Assembly (NCBI RefSeq): GCF_003121985.1
Contig: NZ_QEWP01000013.1
Location: 1 to 64,000, forward strand
Reading direction: 5' to 3'
Length of the DNA: 64,000 nucleotides
Origin: Marinilabilia rubra
Lineage (GTDB): Bacteria > Bacteroidota > Bacteroidia > Bacteroidales > Marinilabiliaceae
In this document: piece by piece, positions 7,721 through 16,116 of the stretch
Layout of the letters: each line of letters starts with the position of its first letter
How positions within the stretch are numbered: the first letter of the stretch is position 1
Translations under genes and position numbers: made by a program
The notes under the pieces: model-generated
What the model saw: only the letters and a program-made list of their open reading frames with translations
The model's database searches: none
What the model was told of the DNA's origin: nothing

Positions 7721-9388
7721 ATGAACAGAAAACTAATTACTGCGGCTATTTCTTTTTTACTGCTATTTTCTTTTGGATGCAAAATGGGAAAAAAACCAAA
7801 AGAAAAAGTAGATGACCAAAAACCCAATATAATGGTAATAATGACCGACGATATGGGTTACTCTGATCTTGGGTGCTATGGAGGTGAAATTTCTACACCC
7901 AATATTGATAAATTGGCAAGTGAGGGTGTGCGTTTCACTCAATTTTATAATGCCTCGAGATGTTGTCCGACAAGGGCTTCTTTAATGACAGGATTATATC
8001 AGCATCGTGTTGGCCTGCAGGTTAATGGTCATAGTTTAAGTCAGGAAAGTATCACCATTCCTGAAGCATTGAAAAAAGAAGGTTATCAAACCGGGATGTC
8101 AGGTAAATGGCATCTTTCCCAAACCTATGAAAAAGAGAACCTGCAGGAGCATATGAAGTGGATTGCCAATCAGGCAGATTTTAGTGATTTTGCTCCCCTT
8201 GAAACTTATCCATCTAATCGTGGCTTTGATGAGATGTATGGAATTATTTGGGGGGTTGCCAACTATTTCGATCCGTTCAGTTTGGTGCACAATGAGGAAC
8301 CAATTGAAGAGGTTTCTGAAGACTTCTATGTGACTGACTTTATTTCAGATAAAGCTGTTGACCTGATTGATCAGTTTTCTGAAAACGAGAATCCGTTCTT
8401 TTTATATGTTGCACATCAGGCGCCGCACTGGCCCTTACATGCATTAGAAAAAGATGTGGCCAAATATAAGGGGGTTTATGATGATGGATGGGATGCATTA
8501 AGGCAGAGTCGTTACCAAAGAATGGTTGAGTTGGGCCTTGTTGGTCCTGAGACAGCTCCAAATTCATGGAATGAATCAGGGCGTTCATGGGATGAGGTTG
8601 AGGATAAAGCCTGGGAGGCTTCGCATATGGAAGCCCATGCAGCAATGCTTGACCGTGTTGATCAGGGGGTAGGCCGGATTATTGAAAAGCTGAAAGAAAA
8701 AGGTGAGTTTGATAATACTTTGATAATGGTTTTGTCGGATAATGGGGGATCACCCGAAAGGGTGAAAAGACCAGGATTTGACAGGCCTGCAGAAACACGT
8801 GACGGCCGTAAAATAAGTTACCAGAACGATGGGTATGAGACTCCCTGGGAGGAGACTACTTTTGCCGGAATTGGGGCTGCCTGGGCCGGGGCTGTCAATA
8901 CTCCCTTCCGGTATTGGAAAGTTGCTTCCCATCATGGCGGTATTGCCACTCCTTTTATTGTTCACTGGCCAAAAGGGCTTAAGTTGAAGCCTGGCTCTAT
9001 TAATAAAAAAATTGTGGGGCATGTAATGGATATTATGCCTACCTGTCTGGATGTGGCAGGGGTAGAATATCAGGATTCTGTCAGAGGCATTGATATCCCT
9101 GAATTGGATGGAAAAAGTTTGCTGCCTGTCATTAAAGGACAAGAATGGGAAGGACACGATGCTATCTTTTGGGAACATGCTAAAAGAAAAGCTATAAGGA
9201 GAGGTGACTGGAAATTGGTGGCTTGGAGAGGTTTTGAATGGGAACTTTACAATTTAAAGGAAGATCTTACTGAAACCAATAACCTTGCAGGGCAATATCT
9301 GGAGCGGGTAAAGGAGATGGCTGAATTGTGGCATGAGTATGCTGATGAAGTAGGATATGACCCGGATGCCAAAGGTCCTACACATTAG
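7721..9388 (+). CDS. Sulfatase (S1 family), lipoprotein
   Basis: The 555-residue product has an SPII signal (LLFSFGC, Cys about 20). The S1 sulfatase core begins at NIMVIMTDDMGYSD, where the two Asp bind the metal. The maturation motif is CCPTRASLMTG, so the first Cys is the one expected to become formylglycine (C-x-P-x-R). SGKWHL, APHWPLH and LSDNGG are further active-site segments of the family. It hydrolyses sulfate esters, probably on an oligosaccharide. It resembles the sulfatase at 27161-28804 more than the other three. It is the first plus-strand gene of PUL 1, 93 bases upstream of the HTCS regulator. The exact S1 subfamily and sulfate position are unknown. Confidence 0.93.
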   Translation: MNRKLITAAISFLLLFSFGCKMGKKPKEKVDDQKPNIMVIMTDDMGYSDLGCYGGEISTPNIDKLASEGVRFTQFYNASRCCPTRASLMTGLYQHRVGLQVNGHSLSQESITIPEALKKEGYQTGMSGKWHLSQTYEKENLQEHMKWIANQADFSDFAPLETYPSNRGFDEMYGIIWGVANYFDPFSLVHNEEPIEEVSEDFYVTDFISDKAVDLIDQFSENENPFFLYVAHQAPHWPLHALEKDVAKYKGVYDDGWDALRQSRYQRMVELGLVGPETAPNSWNESGRSWDEVEDKAWEASHMEAHAAMLDRVDQGVGRIIEKLKEKGEFDNTLIMVLSDNGGSPERVKRPGFDRPAETRDGRKISYQNDGYETPWEETTFAGIGAAWAGAVNTPFRYWKVASHHGGIATPFIVHWPKGLKLKPGSINKKIVGHVMDIMPTCLDVAGVEYQDSVRGIDIPELDGKSLLPVIKGQEWEGHDAIFWEHAKRKAIRRGDWKLVAWRGFEWELYNLKEDLTETNNLAGQYLERVKEMAELWHEYADEVGYDPDAKGPTH

Positions 9389-9481
9389 AACCAATTTTTG
9401 GATCCCATTGCATGGTGAAACGATAATTCAGGAAATAGCATCGTATCTTTAAGATTGTTGTCTTGAATTAAAAAAAATAAA

Positions 9482-12400
9482 ATGAACTTGTTTTTTAACA
9501 TAGTGATTTTGCTTCAAAGCATTTTTGTTCCAGGGCAGAATAATTTTCTTGTTCGGGAGCAGAAGGCCAATATTGACTTTCACCATTTAAGTGTTGATAA
9601 CGGATTGGCTCAAGCTTCTGTGCTGTCAATTAACGAGGATTCTATTGGATTTATATGGGTGGGGACTAAGTCCGGTCTGAGTAAATACAATGGACATGAG
9701 TTTATTAATTTCAAGAAAATTAATAAACTTGGAGAGAATGAGCCTTTAGGGGCGGTTTCTCAGATTCAGCCTTTTAAGCGAGGAGACTTGTTGTTGGTTT
9801 CTAATCGAAATGGTTTGCTGTGCTATGATTCCAGATCAGAAAATATAGTTCCATTTACGAATGAAAAGGAGCAGCTGTCTTTTTGGGAGCAGGTTTCTGC
9901 CATTCACTATTCAGATTCCTCAGTTGTATATATGGGAACCCGAGATGGGAAAATAGCTAAGTTTGACTTTGAAACCAAAGAGTTAAAACAATTATTTGTT
10001 CTTCCCGGGGGAGTTCATTTTGTGAACGATATTTTACCCGATAAGAGGGGTAATCTTTTGATCGCTACAAATCATGGAGTCTTTTTTTCATCAAAACCTT
10101 TTAGTGATGAATGCATTAACCTGTCAGAAAAAATGGGTATTAAAGAACCTGCAGGGAGAAATACCAGGTGTTTATATAAGAGCTCAGAATTTTTTTGGGC
10201 AGGATCCCATAAAGGAGTAATCAAATTTAGGTTGTCAGGAAATGAGGTTGAGGATTTTAGAATTTTTTCTCATGATCCGAATGAAGAAAATTCTTTGCCT
10301 CATAATGTTATCAGGGATATTGAAATCGATAACGACGGAAGATTATGGTTCGCAACGGGTAATGGCATTGCTGTTTTGGAAGAGGACAAGTTTAAATCTT
10401 TCTGTAAAGAAAAAATGAATCCTTATAGTTTAAGTGACAGGTATGTTTATTCCCTCCATTTTGACAAGGCAAATAATTTATGGGCCGGAACATATTTTGG
10501 GGGATTGAATGTTCATTATCAGTCGATGGCAGGTTATAGGGTGATTGGCGAAGACCTGGCAGGAAAGGAGTTAAGAGGAAGAATAGTGAAAAGCTTTCTT
10601 GAAACTGATACAGAGCTTTGGATTGGAACTGAAGACTCAGGAATAAGCATAGTAAATAAGGAAAGTGGAGCATGGCGGCATCTTTCTTCCGGTGATTTTT
10701 TAGTTAATAATAATATTCAGTCTCTACTTCAGGATCGCAAAGGCCGAATATGGATTGGGCAATTTCGGGGTGGAGTGACAATGATTGATAAGGGAGAAAT
10801 TTTTCATTTTTCCTTTAAACCGGATGATATAAATTCATTGAGTAGTAATGTGGTGTCATTTATAAAAGAAGACCCTAATGGAAATGTATGGATAGGAACT
10901 TTCAATCGTGGGCTGAATTTATTCAAGGAAGATAAAAAGTCCTTTGAAAGAATCCCTCATGAATTTGAAGCGGATTTGAATGTTGTGGATCTTGTCTTTG
11001 CGGACGAAAGTAAAATCTTAATTCAGAATAATAATATTTTGAAATTGTCATCCTCAAATGATGTTGTATCACCTGTTTTTATTACGGATGGAAGTGTGTT
11101 GACTATTAATACCGCTGCCCATATGAAAGATGGACAAATCTGGCTGGCCACCTCAGGATCAGGATTACTAATTGGACATATTTCGGATGATCGGTTTATT
11201 ATTGAAAAAAGATTATTTCCCTATGAAATTGTCAATGCAATTGTAAAAGATCGTGATGGATATGTATGGGTATCTACCAATCAATCCTTGTTCAGGGTGA
11301 ATATGAAGGGTAAGGTAGAAGCATCCTTTTATCAACATCACGGATTGGATATTTCTTTTAACAGGGATGCAGGTATTTGCCTGTCTGATGGAAGCATATT
11401 AATAGGAGGGATTAATGGATTTAGTTTTTTTAAACCCGGTGTAATTTCTTATACTCAGGAGTCGGGTAAAATAATTCTGAGTGATTTGTATGTGAATTTC
11501 AATAAAGTGACTGCCTCATCTGGCAATAAAATTCTGAGTGAACCTATTCATCAAACCTCTCAGGTAGAGTTAAAGTATTTTCAAAATAATATTTCTCTTG
11601 ACTTCATTAATGTTCAATATGCCCGTCGCAAATCAGAGGACTACCTCTACCGGATGAAGGGGTTAAACAATTCCTGGATTTCGAATGGCCAACAGCGGAG
11701 GGTTACCTTTAATAATCTTGATCCCGGAGAGTATTTATTTGAGGTAACTACGCAGGAAGCTTTGGATAAGGAGAAGTTTGAAAAAGCAGAAACTCTTCGC
11801 ATTGTTATTACTCCCCCGTGGTGGAAAACCAATTGGGCTTTCGCAGGCTATTTTTTGGTTTTTGCATTGTTACTTTATTTCTTCCAGCGATATACCATAA
11901 ACAGGGCTCATAAAAAAAATGCCCTGAAGTTGGAGAAAATAGAGCGGGAGAAGGAAAAAGAGCTTTATGAAACTAAGCTTAGTTTTTTTACAAATATCTC
12001 TCATGAAATAAGAACTCCATTAACGCTTATCATCGGGCCACTCGAGGAATACATAAACCATGTAAAAGATTCATCTGAAACCCTTACTCTTAAAATTATT
12101 CAGAAGAATACCTATCGGTTGTTGAACCTGGTGAATCAAATTCTTGACTTTAGAAAATATGAAAAGAAGGCCATTTCATTAAACCCCGAAAATATTGATC
12201 TGGTAAATCTTTTAAAAGAAGTTAAGGAGCTTTTTATGGGAGCTGCTGAAATGAAGGCAATTAATTTAGAATTGGATTATTCATCTGAGGCTTTATTTGT
12301 TGATGCTGATAAAGAAAAGATGGAAGAGCTGTTTTTTAACCTTCTATCCAATGCAGTGAAATTTGCTCCGGAGAAAAGTACTGTTTCAATAAAACTTGAC

Positions 12401-13576
12401 ACAATTACCCAGGCTCCGGTAAAGGGGCGTTTTGGACTGAGGAAAGGACTTTCCGGGAAGGTCAGAATTTCGATAAAAGACGAAGGCCCCGGAATTCCTT
12501 ATGATGCCCAAAAACAAATATTCACACCCTTTTATTCAAGCCCACGGGGAAGTAAAGGCTTTAATACTGGTATTGGTCTGGCGCTTGTGAAAGAAATTGT
12601 GGATCTGCACCATGGTCAAATCTCTGTTGAATCAGAAGAAAATAAAGGATCTGTTTTCGTTATCACCCTGCCCGTGCAATCTACTTTACAGCCTTCGTTG
12701 AGCACAGAGGTGATGGAACGTGCCAGAGAGGAACGAATTACCCGAAGGATTGATCCCAGTGTATTTATTGACAAACAGGTTGGAAGTGAGGCAACTGTTA
12801 TGCAGGATAGCGGAAAGCCCATGGTTTTAATTGTAGATGATAATGCCGAGATGCGGGATTTTGTGTGCAAAAGTCTATCAAGTGAATACGAGGTGGTTCA
12901 GGCTGAAAATGGAGTTTCAGGGTTTGAGACAGCGAAAAAGATGGCACCTGATATAATAGTCTCAGATGTTGCCATGCCGGTAATGGACGGTTTAACGCTG
13001 GTAAGTAAATTAAAAAAGGATTTTACAACCAGCAATATTCCGGTGATCATATTAACGGTTTACAACTCTTTTGAGAAGCAGGTTCAAGGTGCTGAAACAG
13101 GTGCTGATATTTACCTTACCAAACCATTTCAGGCCGATTTGTTACGCCAATGGATTAAGAATTTACTTGAGAAACAGGAAAATCTTACAGATCGCATCAG
13201 ACATGAATTATTAATGGATCCATCTCTGCCTGCACTGGCTTCTGAAGAAGATATGTTTTTAACCGAAGCCCGCAGAATAATGGAAGATAAAATGGAGGAC
13301 TCCCAATTTACTGTCGATGATCTGGCAGAAAAGATGGGTGTGAGTCGTACCGTTCTTTACCGGAAGTTCAAACAAATTGCCGGCATTTCCCCAAAGGATT
13401 TTATCAGGCAAAGCAGGTTGAAACGAGCTGCGCAACTCCTTACGGAAAGCAAAATGAGTATTGCCGAGGTCACCTACACTGTAGGTTACAATGATTTAAG
13501 ATATTTCAGAGAGGCTTTTCAAAAGCAGTTTGGGGTAAATCCTTCTGAATACTCTTCAAACAAAAATGAAATTTAA
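9482..13576 (+). CDS. Hybrid two-component system sensor/regulator (HTCS) of PUL 1
   Basis: The 1364-residue protein has an N-terminal signal/anchor and then a periplasmic sensor built of Reg_prop beta-propeller repeats (about 30-700; repeated motifs like GxIWIGT and NxWAGT). Next come a Y_Y_Y domain (about 710-775) and one membrane helix (about 783-805). The kinase follows: H-box SHEIRTP near His 840, N-box NLLSNAVKF near 953, then DEGPGIP and GTGIGLALV near 1026. A receiver domain has VDDNAEM near 1117 and the phospho-acceptor Asp in SDVAMPVMDG near 1160. An AraC-type HTH ends the protein (about 1276-1360, with FREAFQKQFGVNPSEY). Such HTCS proteins bind oligosaccharide in the periplasm and activate their PUL. 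Only 11 bases separate its stop from the next glycosidase gene, so the two are probably co-transcribed. Confidence 0.96.
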   Translation: MNLFFNIVILLQSIFVPGQNNFLVREQKANIDFHHLSVDNGLAQASVLSINEDSIGFIWVGTKSGLSKYNGHEFINFKKINKLGENEPLGAVSQIQPFKRGDLLLVSNRNGLLCYDSRSENIVPFTNEKEQLSFWEQVSAIHYSDSSVVYMGTRDGKIAKFDFETKELKQLFVLPGGVHFVNDILPDKRGNLLIATNHGVFFSSKPFSDECINLSEKMGIKEPAGRNTRCLYKSSEFFWAGSHKGVIKFRLSGNEVEDFRIFSHDPNEENSLPHNVIRDIEIDNDGRLWFATGNGIAVLEEDKFKSFCKEKMNPYSLSDRYVYSLHFDKANNLWAGTYFGGLNVHYQSMAGYRVIGEDLAGKELRGRIVKSFLETDTELWIGTEDSGISIVNKESGAWRHLSSGDFLVNNNIQSLLQDRKGRIWIGQFRGGVTMIDKGEIFHFSFKPDDINSLSSNVVSFIKEDPNGNVWIGTFNRGLNLFKEDKKSFERIPHEFEADLNVVDLVFADESKILIQNNNILKLSSSNDVVSPVFITDGSVLTINTAAHMKDGQIWLATSGSGLLIGHISDDRFIIEKRLFPYEIVNAIVKDRDGYVWVSTNQSLFRVNMKGKVEASFYQHHGLDISFNRDAGICLSDGSILIGGINGFSFFKPGVISYTQESGKIILSDLYVNFNKVTASSGNKILSEPIHQTSQVELKYFQNNISLDFINVQYARRKSEDYLYRMKGLNNSWISNGQQRRVTFNNLDPGEYLFEVTTQEALDKEKFEKAETLRIVITPPWWKTNWAFAGYFLVFALLLYFFQRYTINRAHKKNALKLEKIEREKEKELYETKLSFFTNISHEIRTPLTLIIGPLEEYINHVKDSSETLTLKIIQKNTYRLLNLVNQILDFRKYEKKAISLNPENIDLVNLLKEVKELFMGAAEMKAINLELDYSSEALFVDADKEKMEELFFNLLSNAVKFAPEKSTVSIKLDTITQAPVKGRFGLRKGLSGKVRISIKDEGPGIPYDAQKQIFTPFYSSPRGSKGFNTGIGLALVKEIVDLHHGQISVESEENKGSVFVITLPVQSTLQPSLSTEVMERAREERITRRIDPSVFIDKQVGSEATVMQDSGKPMVLIVDDNAEMRDFVCKSLSSEYEVVQAENGVSGFETAKKMAPDIIVSDVAMPVMDGLTLVSKLKKDFTTSNIPVIILTVYNSFEKQVQGAETGADIYLTKPFQADLLRQWIKNLLEKQENLTDRIRHELLMDPSLPALASEEDMFLTEARRIMEDKMEDSQFTVDDLAEKMGVSRTVLYRKFKQIAGISPKDFIRQSRLKRAAQLLTESKMSIAEVTYTVGYNDLRYFREAFQKQFGVNPSEYSSNKNEI

Positions 13577-13587
13577 AAGATAGTAAG

Positions 13588-14766
13588 ATGAAAACAAATA
13601 AAGCCATATTTCTTTTTCTGATTGTAATGGGAATGGCCTTTTTTTCGGTCAGGTTATCATCTGCCCAGGAAATTGGGTGCAATTTTAACCATAATCCCGA
13701 AATAATCGATTTCAAATATCTGGAAAAGATTGGGGTTGAATGGGTGAGAACCACTCCCAGGATTCTTGACTATGTCTATGGTGATAAAGATTTGAACAAT
13801 GATGAAGCAATAGATAAAGTAGTTGAAGCCGGAAAGAAGGGCTATAAGTTGGCCTTTGGCTTTAGATGGGGTTTTAAAAAATACGGGATGGACATTCCCA
13901 AACCCGGGTCAAAAGAAGAAAAGAAACTTTTTGAAACCGAGAGAGCAATTCTCAGGAGAGTTGGGCCATATGTTGATGTTTTTAAGCTGGGTAATGAGCC
14001 TAATCTGGAGACTAAAAAGTCTGATATGATGCCTCAAGAGGATGGGAGCATCCCTTTGGTTCGCTTTACAAAAAGACAGTTTGAGGAAGTGGTACTACCC
14101 TTTTTCGAAGACGAACTCAAAATAAAAACCCCGGATGTTTATATCGGGTCTTTTCCCCGTTTGTTCATGAAAGACGAACGAACCATTCCCGGGGTTATGG
14201 AGCTTATTCGTATGGCTCATTCCGATGATCGAATAACAGGGTTGGCAGTTCATTTGCATATTTCCTCTCTGGATGAAATTGATGAATCTTTTGAGTTTGT
14301 GAGAGATCTGATGCCCGACAAGCCGATTATTATTCCTGAGTTTTCCTTACACCGGTTGTATCAGGAAAAATCGATGGATTCTATTGGTAGCACTCCGGTG
14401 GGAAGAAGTTTCGCAAAGAAGTTTGGTAGAGATCCCTCTATGAAGTTTTATGAATGGGGAGAGATTGCCAACACTAAAGGAGTATCAAGAAAAGAATGGG
14501 AAGCATTTTTCATGTCCCGATCGTGGTTTCCGCCCCATTATTTAAAGGAATACCAATCAAGATTTACCAAATACGGAGTTGTACTTGCTACATTTCCGCT
14601 GCTGCAGCAATCATGTCCGGAGAACATGACACCAAATTCTCCAATGTGGTTTATTAATCCCCTGTATTGTCAAAAGTCCCTGATCAGGATGGAAAATGGG
14701 GATTATGCATCTAATCCGCTTGTTTTTGAGGATTTTATTGATTGGTTGAATGCTACCCGGAAATAA
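13588..14766 (+). CDS. TIM-barrel glycoside hydrolase-like protein (clan GH-A-like, family unassigned), secreted
   Basis: The 392-residue product has an SPI signal (about 1-26, ending SSAQE). The mature part opens with IGCNFNHNPEIIDF. It is a paralogue of the lipoprotein at 5724-6992 but has a cleavable signal instead of a lipid anchor. The candidate acid/base is Glu137 in KLGNEPNLE and the candidate nucleophile Glu251 in IIPEFSLHRL, both in the clan GH-A order and about 114 residues apart (104 in the paralogue). Position directly behind the HTCS and ahead of the surface lipoprotein and GH2 places it in PUL 1. I do not recognise a characterised family, and an endo-acting role on the sulfated polymer is inference. 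Confidence 0.7.
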   Translation: MKTNKAIFLFLIVMGMAFFSVRLSSAQEIGCNFNHNPEIIDFKYLEKIGVEWVRTTPRILDYVYGDKDLNNDEAIDKVVEAGKKGYKLAFGFRWGFKKYGMDIPKPGSKEEKKLFETERAILRRVGPYVDVFKLGNEPNLETKKSDMMPQEDGSIPLVRFTKRQFEEVVLPFFEDELKIKTPDVYIGSFPRLFMKDERTIPGVMELIRMAHSDDRITGLAVHLHISSLDEIDESFEFVRDLMPDKPIIIPEFSLHRLYQEKSMDSIGSTPVGRSFAKKFGRDPSMKFYEWGEIANTKGVSRKEWEAFFMSRSWFPPHYLKEYQSRFTKYGVVLATFPLLQQSCPENMTPNSPMWFINPLYCQKSLIRMENGDYASNPLVFEDFIDWLNATRK

Positions 14767-14813
14767 GCGAAACTATTAAAAATAAGCATTTTAACAGTCT
14801 AAATTATTTGACT

Positions 14814-16007
14814 ATGAAAAAAAGAATTTTGGCCGCGTTTGCCGGTGCAATAGGTTTTTTATGGCTTTTTCAGTCATGCTCTACGGAGGATCCGGCATAT
14901 CCTGTATATCAGGATTTGGTAACAGAAGTTGCTACTGTTGATTTTGATCCAACCATTTTGGATGCCTCATCATCTGCTAATTACCGAATTGCAGGAACAA
15001 AACTTACAGGTTCTGTCTCTGTGAATGTTTCCGGTTCTGCATTTTCAGTATCTAAAACATCTACAGGTGAGTTTTCGAATTCATTGGAGATTCAACCCGA
15101 TGAGTTTGTGGATGGACTTTTTAATGTATATGTAAAGTTTATGCCCAACGAGCTTGGCAACTTTGAAGGAGCCATTGAGCATTCCACTTCAGGTGTGGTT
15201 TCAATGCCCACAGTTCAGTTGTCCGGACAGGGAATTACGGATCCCGGCCAAATTGCAAAACTCTTAATGAGTGACGACTTTGATTATGCTGTTGGCGAGT
15301 TACCATCTACCGATCGGACCGGGGATGGACTTCAGAACGCACTGATGGAGGACTGGATAAAAATCAGAACTGCCAATACCCCTATCGATGTTATTGCACC
15401 GGGGTTGGAATACCCAGGATATCCCGGTTCGGGCATTGGTAATGCAGTGGATATGAAATTCACACCTCCAGGATCCAATAGCAACCTGTATGCCTACAAT
15501 TTATCAGAACAGCAGGATGAAGAGTTTACCGGCTCTTATTATGTCTCCTGCATGTTTAAAGTAGAAGGTTATCCTGCCGAAGGTCAATTCAACCGTCCGG
15601 TGATGTTTATTGACTGGGTGGAAGCAAACGGCGCTGGCGATTTTTCTTCTGCGATACAAGTGGCTAATAATGGAGGTGATGTGAAATTCGGAATAAAGTG
15701 GGGGCCGGATGGAGCTCTTTCAGATGTAACTCCCGAAATTGGCAAGACTTATTTGATTGTGCTGAAGCACACTGTCACGGATACCGATCCGGATAATGTT
15801 AACAACACGGCATCGTTATACATTTTTGAAGATGGCGTGATTCCTTCCCAAGAACCTGCTGAAGGTGCATTGACTAATGTTAAGCCCGACTCATGGGGCG
15901 ATAAAATGATAAAAGCTATCAGTTTGTTGAGAGATAATTCGGGTCCTGGTGATTATGTTGTTGATGGATTGCGTGTTGCCAATACCTGGGAAGATCTTTT
16001 TAAATAA
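14814..16007 (+). CDS. Lipoprotein with N-terminal Ig-like and C-terminal LamG/jelly-roll-like domain
   Basis: I chose the ATG at 14814, not in-frame upstream codons that overlap the previous gene, because it gives a proper SPII signal (FLWLFQSC, Cys about 20). The 397-residue product has an Ig/BACON-like part (about 30-140, ending in VQLSGQG) and a second beta-rich part from DDFDYAVGELP to the end. The last segment, VVDGLRVANTWEDLF, is a recurrent ending of Bacteroidota secreted beta-sandwich domains. A role in surface glycan binding is plausible. It lies 47 bases after the glycosidase-like gene and 109 bases before the GH2 gene. Confidence 0.6.
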   Translation: MKKRILAAFAGAIGFLWLFQSCSTEDPAYPVYQDLVTEVATVDFDPTILDASSSANYRIAGTKLTGSVSVNVSGSAFSVSKTSTGEFSNSLEIQPDEFVDGLFNVYVKFMPNELGNFEGAIEHSTSGVVSMPTVQLSGQGITDPGQIAKLLMSDDFDYAVGELPSTDRTGDGLQNALMEDWIKIRTANTPIDVIAPGLEYPGYPGSGIGNAVDMKFTPPGSNSNLYAYNLSEQQDEEFTGSYYVSCMFKVEGYPAEGQFNRPVMFIDWVEANGAGDFSSAIQVANNGGDVKFGIKWGPDGALSDVTPEIGKTYLIVLKHTVTDTDPDNVNNTASLYIFEDGVIPSQEPAEGALTNVKPDSWGDKMIKAISLLRDNSGPGDYVVDGLRVANTWEDLFK

Positions 16008-16116
16008 TTAATATAGGTAAGTTTTCCTGTTCAATAAGTTGGTTAGGTGAAGGGTTGAAGTCCTTTCCATCCATGCTTATCGGGGATTAATATGCCTACG
16101 ACGGAAATAGATAGAG

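Noticed and set aside
9389-9481. HTCS promoter at TATCTTTA
   Set aside because: The -7 match is acceptable, but there is no TTTG-like element at the right distance, so it is not listed as a feature.
14742-14813. N-terminal extension of the lipoprotein at 14814
   Set aside because: It overlaps the preceding gene and would bury the lipoprotein signal behind 24 residues.
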